Origin: Paenibacillus sp. FSL R7-0204
GTDB lineage: Bacteria; Bacillota; Bacilli; Paenibacillales; Paenibacillaceae
NCBI RefSeq assembly: GCF_038002225.1
Contig: NZ_JBBOCA010000001.1
Location: forward strand, 1-64,000
Direction of reading: 5' to 3'
Length of the DNA stretch: 64,000 nucleotides
In this document: one piece after another, positions 59,500-64,000 of the stretch
How the letters are laid out: the number at the start of each line of letters is the position of its first letter
How positions within the stretch are numbered: position 1 is the stretch's first letter
The notes under the pieces: generated by a model
Database searches by the model: none
What the model was told of the DNA's origin: nothing
What the model saw: the letters and a program-made list of their open reading frames with translations, nothing else
Position numbers and translations under genes: made by a program

Positions 59500-60155
59500 G
59501 GCTGCATAGTCTCCTGCTCCACAATTGAGTACAAGTCCTTCATCTCCTGGATGATGTAATCCGGCTCATAGGTGCGCAGCACAGCCTCACCCTTAAGCGA
59601 CCAGGCTACCCCTGCTACACGCACACCTGCTGCCTTGGCAGACTGAATATCGACAGCACTATCCCCCACCATCAGTGTCTTGGCCGGATCAACACCCAAA
59701 TTGGCTACTGCCGTGAGCACCGGCTCCGGATGCGGCTTCGGATGAGTCACATCATTCACCGTAACAATCGTCTCCATATATTTCAACAGATCGAACATTT
59801 CCAGTGACTTCAAAGTGTTAGGACGGATCTTCGTGGTCACAATCCCAAGCTTGATTCCTCGGCGCTGAAGCTCCTCCATCGTCTCATTCACATGGGGAAA
59901 AGCTTGGACCAGCTCATCATGATGCGCATTGTTGTACGAACGGTAGGACCGTTCCAGCACGCCTATATCCTTCGGCTCCAGGCCGGAGAATGCGCCTAGC
60001 TGCTGCTGAAGTGTAGTTCCCATCAGGGGGATGATCTGTTCCCGGGTCAGCGCCGGCAGGTTATTCTCCTTCAGCGCATGCATGAACGAATCGATGATTA
60101 GCTCGTTAGTATTCACAATCGTTCCATCCAGATCAAATAACACGCATTCTATCAT
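59496..60155 (-). CDS. ppaX: Pyrophosphatase PpaX
   Basis: HAD-superfamily phosphatase of 219 residues. Motif I is LFDLDGTIVNTN, motif II is GIVTTKIRPNTL and motif III is PEPVLTA...TLMVGDSAVDI. In Bacillus, PpaX removes the pyrophosphate formed when HprK dephosphorylates Ser46 of HPr. It lies two genes after hprK, as in Bacillus. Confidence 0.92.
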   Translation of the reverse strand: MIECVLFDLDGTIVNTNELIIDSFMHALKENNLPALTREQIIPLMGTTLQQQLGAFSGLEPKDIGVLERSYRSYNNAHHDELVQAFPHVNETMEELQRRGIKLGIVTTKIRPNTLKSLEMFDLLKYMETIVTVNDVTHPKPHPEPVLTAVANLGVDPAKTLMVGDSAVDIQSAKAAGVRVAGVAWSLKGEAVLRTYEPDYIIQEMKDLYSIVEQETMQP

Positions 60156-60163
60156 TGATTGTA

Positions 60164-61195
60164 TTACTCCTTTGTTTCCTTATCTTCAGAGGGATCTTCC
60201 ACTGGCTGAACAGGCTGAGAAGGTTTCTGAGGCGTATTAGCTGCACTCTCTGGAACCACTGCATCCGCTGCTGCCGGTTTGGTGCTGATGATCGGGTCCA
60301 GGTAATGCGCCTTCGGCTGACCGCTTACCCGCCGTACAATAATCAGCGCAATAGCAGCCACAATAATGAGTAGCGCGAGCAGCTGAGAGATACGGATATT
60401 CCCGTAAGCCGGGTCAAGATAACCTTGCTCGAAGCCCATCCACTTCATTGGACTCCACAGCCCGTTAATGAAGGCTTCCAGTCCGCTGCTGCCGTTAAAG
60501 GCAAGGCTGTCCGTACGCAGAGCTTCAATGAAGAAGCGGCCGATGGAGTACCAGATGAAATAAGACATGAAGATTTCTCCGGCACGTACGAACTTCTGGC
60601 GGCGCAGCACCATGAGGAGCAGAATGCCCAGCAGACTCCAGAGTGATTCGTACAGGAAGGTCGGATGGTGAAAAGCATCCCCTATGTACATTTGATTAAC
60701 GATAAAGTCCGGCAAATGCAGCTTATCCCGCAGGAACGATTCCTCTACCACGCCGCCATAGGCTTCCTGGTTGATGAAGTTCCCCCAACGGCCGATCATC
60801 TGGCCGGCAAGCAGTCCGGGAGCACAGATATCCACGATACGCCAGAACGGGTAGCCTTTATAGCGGAAATAAATAATCCCGCAGATAATCGCGCCGATCA
60901 GTGCGCCATAAATCGCAATACCGCCATTCCAAACCTTGAAGATATCGAGCAGGTTATCCTTATAGTCATCCCACTTGAAGGCTACGAAGTATAGCCGCGC
61001 CCCAATAATAGCCGATGGCAAGCCCAGCAGCAGCATATCCATGAAGAACTCCTGTGGAATGTTGAAGCGTTTGCCTTCTTGAATACATAGGAATAGCCCG
61101 GTAAGTGCACCAAGACCCAGAATCAGGCCATACCAGTGAACCGGCAGTGATCCAATCGAGAAGACAATCGGGTCAATCGCTAGTGAATAAAACAT
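60164..61195 (-). CDS. lgt: Prolipoprotein diacylglyceryl transferase with extended C terminus
   Basis: Adds diacylglycerol to the lipobox Cys of prelipoproteins. 343 residues with about seven membrane helices and the Lgt signature GRWGNFINQEAYG. The last approximately 55 residues form a hydrophilic Pro/Ala/Glu-rich tail (SQPVQPVEDPSEDKETKE) absent from typical 270-280-residue forms. It starts 12 bp after hprK. Confidence 0.95.
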   Translation of the reverse strand: MFYSLAIDPIVFSIGSLPVHWYGLILGLGALTGLFLCIQEGKRFNIPQEFFMDMLLLGLPSAIIGARLYFVAFKWDDYKDNLLDIFKVWNGGIAIYGALIGAIICGIIYFRYKGYPFWRIVDICAPGLLAGQMIGRWGNFINQEAYGGVVEESFLRDKLHLPDFIVNQMYIGDAFHHPTFLYESLWSLLGILLLMVLRRQKFVRAGEIFMSYFIWYSIGRFFIEALRTDSLAFNGSSGLEAFINGLWSPMKWMGFEQGYLDPAYGNIRISQLLALLIIVAAIALIIVRRVSGQPKAHYLDPIISTKPAAADAVVPESAANTPQKPSQPVQPVEDPSEDKETKE

Positions 61196-61207
61196 GCTCT
61201 CACACTC

Positions 61208-62146
61208 CTAATCGAGATCATCCATATCTTCTGAGATGGTGGCGGTAAGTTTATTCGTAAATTGAAGCGCGGCATTGAAGCCCATTTGCTTGAGCCGGTA
61301 ATTCATCGCCGCCACCTCGATAATGACAGCGAGGTTACGTCCCGGACGGACAGGGATGGTAACCAGCGGCACATCGGTATCAATAATCCGTGTCGTCTCC
61401 TCATCCAGTCCCAGACGGTCATACTGCTTGTCCTGCTGCCAGGCTTCCAGTCTGACCACCAGGGTAATCCGCTTGTGATTACGGATAGCACCTGCCCCAA
61501 AGAGCGTCATAACATTAATAATCCCGACACCACGGATCTCCAGCAGGTGACGGATCAATTCCGGTGCGGTACCATGAAGCTGATTATCCGAAGTCTGGCG
61601 GATTTCCACCGCATCATCGGCAATCAGGCGATGACCGCGTTTAACCAGTTCCAGCGCGGTTTCACTTTTACCAATACCGCTGGTGCCTGTAATCAGCATC
61701 CCTACTCCATACACATCACAGAGAACACCGTGAATTGTTGCTGTCGGTGCGAGTCTACCCTCAAGGAAGCTGGTCAGTCTGCTGGAGAAAATGGTCGTCG
61801 CCATCGAGCTGCGCAGTACAGGAAGTCCCTTCTCGTTGCTGATGTCTACAAGCTCCTGAGGTACATCCAGCGCACGGGTAATGACGATACACGGGGTATT
61901 GTCGTTACAGATACCGCGTACCCGGCTTTTCCGTTCTTCCTCTGAGAGCATAGAGAAGAAAGCCAGCTCTGTTTTGCCTAGTAGCTGCACACGTTCTTCC
62001 GGATAATATTCGAAATAACCGGCCATTTCCAGCCCGGGACGGTTCAAATCATCCACAGTGATCGGTCTCTTCAGACCTTCATGTCCGGATACTACCTCTA
62101 ATTGAAAATGCTGCACCAATTCCGATACTTTTACCTTCTTAGCCAT
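61208..62146 (-). CDS. hprK: HPr kinase/phosphorylase
   Basis: Phosphorylates and dephosphorylates HPr at Ser46, the switch for carbon catabolite control. 312 residues: N-terminal domain ([16 protein letters not shown]), P-loop [19 protein letters not shown] with LIADDAVEI, and the C-terminal [15 protein letters not shown] and [18 protein letters not shown]. The ATG at 62146 follows AAAGGA. Its partner HPr is at 36.5 kb. Confidence 0.97.
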   Translation of the reverse strand: MAKKVKVSELVQHFQLEVVSGHEGLKRPITVDDLNRPGLEMAGYFEYYPEERVQLLGKTELAFFSMLSEEERKSRVRGICNDNTPCIVITRALDVPQELVDISNEKGLPVLRSSMATTIFSSRLTSFLEGRLAPTATIHGVLCDVYGVGMLITGTSGIGKSETALELVKRGHRLIADDAVEIRQTSDNQLHGTAPELIRHLLEIRGVGIINVMTLFGAGAIRNHKRITLVVRLEAWQQDKQYDRLGLDEETTRIIDTDVPLVTIPVRPGRNLAVIIEVAAMNYRLKQMGFNAALQFTNKLTATISEDMDDLD

Positions 62147-62239
62147 ATATGTCCGTCCTTTCGTCACCAGCGGCTTATGCCGCTTCCCCGCATACCGGTT
62201 ACATCTTTATCCATTCCAGCTACAGGTAATTCTCCTGCT

Positions 62240-62268
62240 ATCTTAATGGATTATGCCAGTGAATGCAA
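62240..62268 (-). promoter_or_regulatory. hprK operon promoter
   Basis: On the minus strand, TTGCAT (62268-62263) and TAAGAT (62245-62240) are 17 bp apart, about 95 bp before hprK. Confidence 0.65.
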
Positions 62269-62313
62269 TCTTAACCCCAGCGGTTATCGTTCCACTTCAC
62301 CATGATCATTACA

Positions 62314-62344
62314 AGAAAAAGCCGCCTAACCAGGCGGCTTTCTT
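62314..62344 (-). terminator. Terminator of the MsmX-type gene
   Basis: On the minus strand, AAAGCCGCC-TGGTTA-GGCGGCTTT is followed by further T. Confidence 0.9.
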
Positions 62345-62375
62345 CATTATAAACTATATTCACCCTGCAGAGATC

Positions 62376-63497
62376 TTATCCCAGCAGAACGTTAAGTTCC
62401 GATTCTTTATCGAAGATGTGGACTTTGTTCATGTCGATGGCCAATCTAGGCTTGCTGCCTTCACGGGTAGTGGAACGTCCATCTACACGCGCAATTACAG
62501 TGTTATTGCCAAGACCGCTCAAGTAGAGGAGCATTTCATGACCAAGGTTTTCCGTAACATCAACCATCGAAGTGAAGATTGTGTTAGGGGAAGCCTCCAG
62601 GAACACTGGCTCTTCATGAATGTCTTCTGGACGAACGCCCATGATTACATCTTTACCGATGAAGCCTTTGTTACGCAGGATTGTAGCTTTGCCCCCTGGA
62701 ACTTCAACATCAAGGTTCTCTGCACGGAAACGGACAGCGCCGTTTAATTCGGAAAGAGTACCGTTGATAAAGTTCATGGTAGGGGAACCGATAAATCCGG
62801 CTACGAACAGGTTCGTAGGCTCATTGTACAGTTCTTCAGGGGAAGCTGCCTGCTGGATGATACCATCGTACATAACTACGATACGGTCACCCATCGTCAT
62901 GGCTTCTGTCTGGTCATGCGTTACATAGATACAAGTGGTTTCAAGACGCTTAACCAGCTTAGTGATTTCAGCACGCATTTGACCACGAAGTTTAGCATCC
63001 AAGTTGGAAAGAGGCTCATCCATCAAGAAGACTTGTGGATCACGGACGATAGCGCGGCCTAGAGCGACACGTTGACGTTGACCACCGGACAGTGCCTTAG
63101 GTTTACGATCCAGCAAGTGCTCGATATCCAGGATTTTTGCTGCTTCGCGTACTTTCTTGTCGATTTCTTCTTTCTTCACTTTGCGCAGTTTCAGACCAAA
63201 AGCCATGTTCTGATATACACTCATGTGCGGATACAAGGCGTAGGATTGGAATACCATCGCGATATCACGGTCTTTAGGAGCAACGTCATTCACAACACGG
63301 TCACCAATGTACATTTTACCTTCAGAGATTTCTTCCAGACCAGCGATCATACGAAGGGTTGTGGATTTACCGCAACCGGAAGGACCAACCAGTACGAGGA
63401 ATTCCTTATCTTTAATATCAAGATTGATATCGATTACTGTTGCTTTATCGGAACCCGGGTATTTTTTGAAAATATGCTCTAAACGTACGCCTGCCAT
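62376..63497 (-). CDS. MsmX/UgpC-type sugar ABC transporter ATPase
   Basis: A 373-residue ATPase shared by several carbohydrate importers. Walker A GPSGCGKSTT, Q-loop MVFQSYALYPHMSVYQN, signature LSGGQRQRVALGRA, Walker B VFLMDEPLSNLDA and a C-terminal OB-type regulatory domain (MGVRPEDIHEEP). It stands alone without permease genes, as MsmX does in Bacillus. GAGGGGGAAA precedes the ATG. Confidence 0.93.
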   Translation of the reverse strand: MAGVRLEHIFKKYPGSDKATVIDINLDIKDKEFLVLVGPSGCGKSTTLRMIAGLEEISEGKMYIGDRVVNDVAPKDRDIAMVFQSYALYPHMSVYQNMAFGLKLRKVKKEEIDKKVREAAKILDIEHLLDRKPKALSGGQRQRVALGRAIVRDPQVFLMDEPLSNLDAKLRGQMRAEITKLVKRLETTCIYVTHDQTEAMTMGDRIVVMYDGIIQQAASPEELYNEPTNLFVAGFIGSPTMNFINGTLSELNGAVRFRAENLDVEVPGGKATILRNKGFIGKDVIMGVRPEDIHEEPVFLEASPNTIFTSMVDVTENLGHEMLLYLSGLGNNTVIARVDGRSTTREGSKPRLAIDMNKVHIFDKESELNVLLG

Positions 63498-63606
63498 TGT
63501 ATTTCCCCCTCGAGTCTATTATTGGAATAGAAAATCAAACGCTTTCTTGTACACTTATCTTACCCCAGAGCCGGCCTCATGGCTATTTGCAAGGTTCACA
63601 AAAAAC

Positions 63607-64000
63607 CTATTTTCTTTTCGTCACTTTATACAATAACATAGCAAGCTTCACAATAGCGGCATCTCCAAAGCTGCGGACATCGGCCCCCGTCTCCTGCTTG
63701 ATCTTGTCCAGCCTGTAGAGCAGCGTGTTACGGTGAATGTACAGTTTTTTGGCGGTTTCACTAACATTGCAGTCCATTTCAAAAAAAGTCTCCAGCGTCA
63801 GCAGCATTTCCTTATCCGCCAGTACCGCCGTGTAATCACCGATCTGGCCCAGTAGCTGTCTTCGCCGGTCATCCGGAATACTGTTAACCAGCCGCTCCAT
63901 GTGCAGCTCCCACGGCAGATGAATATAATCCCCTACCTGGAAGATGCGTCCAAGAAGAATCGTCTCCCGCAGCAAGGCTACTGCTCCTGTCAGACCTTTA
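63607..64000 (-). CDS. PucR/CdaR-type regulator, C-terminal part (cut by window edge)
   Basis: The frame is open through position 64000, so only the last approximately 130 residues are visible. They hold the C-terminal helix-turn-helix of this family: LLTLETFFEMDCNVSETAKK, then the hallmark LYIHRNTLLYRLDKI. The upstream sensor part is outside the window. Members control sugar-acid, purine or amino-acid genes; the target is unknown here. Confidence 0.85.
   Translation of the reverse strand, partial: KGLTGAVALLRETILLGRIFQVGDYIHLPWELHMERLVNSIPDDRRRQLLGQIGDYTAVLADKEMLLTLETFFEMDCNVSETAKKLYIHRNTLLYRLDKIKQETGADVRSFGDAAIVKLAMLLYKVTKRK

Noticed and set aside
63540..63560. Possible CcpA cre site before the MsmX-type gene
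   Set aside because: The core AAAGCGTTT is present, but the outer conserved positions (TG and CA) do not match well enough to claim.

Overview
The window looks like a chromosome segment of Paenibacillus or a close relative in the Paenibacillaceae. This rests on the Firmicute gene orders rnr-secG, cggR-gapA-pgk-tpiA-gpmI-eno, clpP next to tRNA-Arg, yvcD-trxB / rapZ-yvcK-whiA-HPr, and hprK-lgt-ppaX-yvoF / hisZGDBHAF-IE. Strong purine-rich ribosome binding sites, the mix of ATG, GTG and TTG starts, and CtsR, CggR and TPP-riboswitch control elements agree with it. Most genes are on the minus strand.

Layout. 1-5.8 kb is an accessory stretch: a decayed Rpn-type nuclease gene, an MscS-family channel, a TetR regulator with a matched operator pair controlling a reductase-hydrolase fusion, and a nucleotidyltransferase. 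5.8-7.4 kb holds tmRNA (ssrA) and smpB. A 47-bp duplicate of the tmRNA 3' end lies about 500 bp away, with a small gene between the two copies. 7.6-21.3 kb is a complete two-peptide lantibiotic locus of the lichenicidin type: protease LanP, peptidase-transporter LanT, LanM2, beta precursor, alpha precursor, LanM1, an ABC immunity pair, a small membrane protein and a Cro/C1-type regulator. It sits between smpB and rnr, which are normally neighbours, and a short IS-like remnant lies at the rnr edge.

21.3-33.4 kb is core metabolism: RNase R with a very long low-complexity tail, SecG, the CggR-controlled glycolytic operon, tRNA-Arg and CtsR-controlled ClpP. 33.4-36.4 kb carries three small secreted or accessory proteins. 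36.5-42.5 kb holds HPr (His15 and Ser46 both present), WhiA, YvcK, RapZ, a ROK glucokinase, and a DUF1858/DUF438 pair behind an Fnr-like site. 42.6-47.1 kb carries riboswitch-controlled thiC, trxB and a TPR protein. 47.3-56 kb is the full histidine operon hisZGDBHAF-IE-J ending in prs. The remainder is a sugar kinase, two acyltransferases, ppaX, lgt, hprK, an MsmX-type ABC ATPase and the C-terminal end of a PucR/CdaR-type regulator cut by the window edge.

How the genes work together. In the lantibiotic locus each precursor has its own adjacent LanM. A hairpin between each precursor and its LanM should let precursor mRNA exceed enzyme mRNA. LanT would trim both leaders at Gly-Gly and export the products, LanP would remove a short DVNPE-type remnant from the beta peptide, and the ABC pair would give self-protection. 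HPr, HprK, CggR, glucokinase and the glycolytic operon together form a carbon-control module. The most notable sequence-level novelty is an alpha peptide that lacks the first cysteine of the lichenicidin alpha peptide while keeping the lipid II-binding CTxTxEC region.
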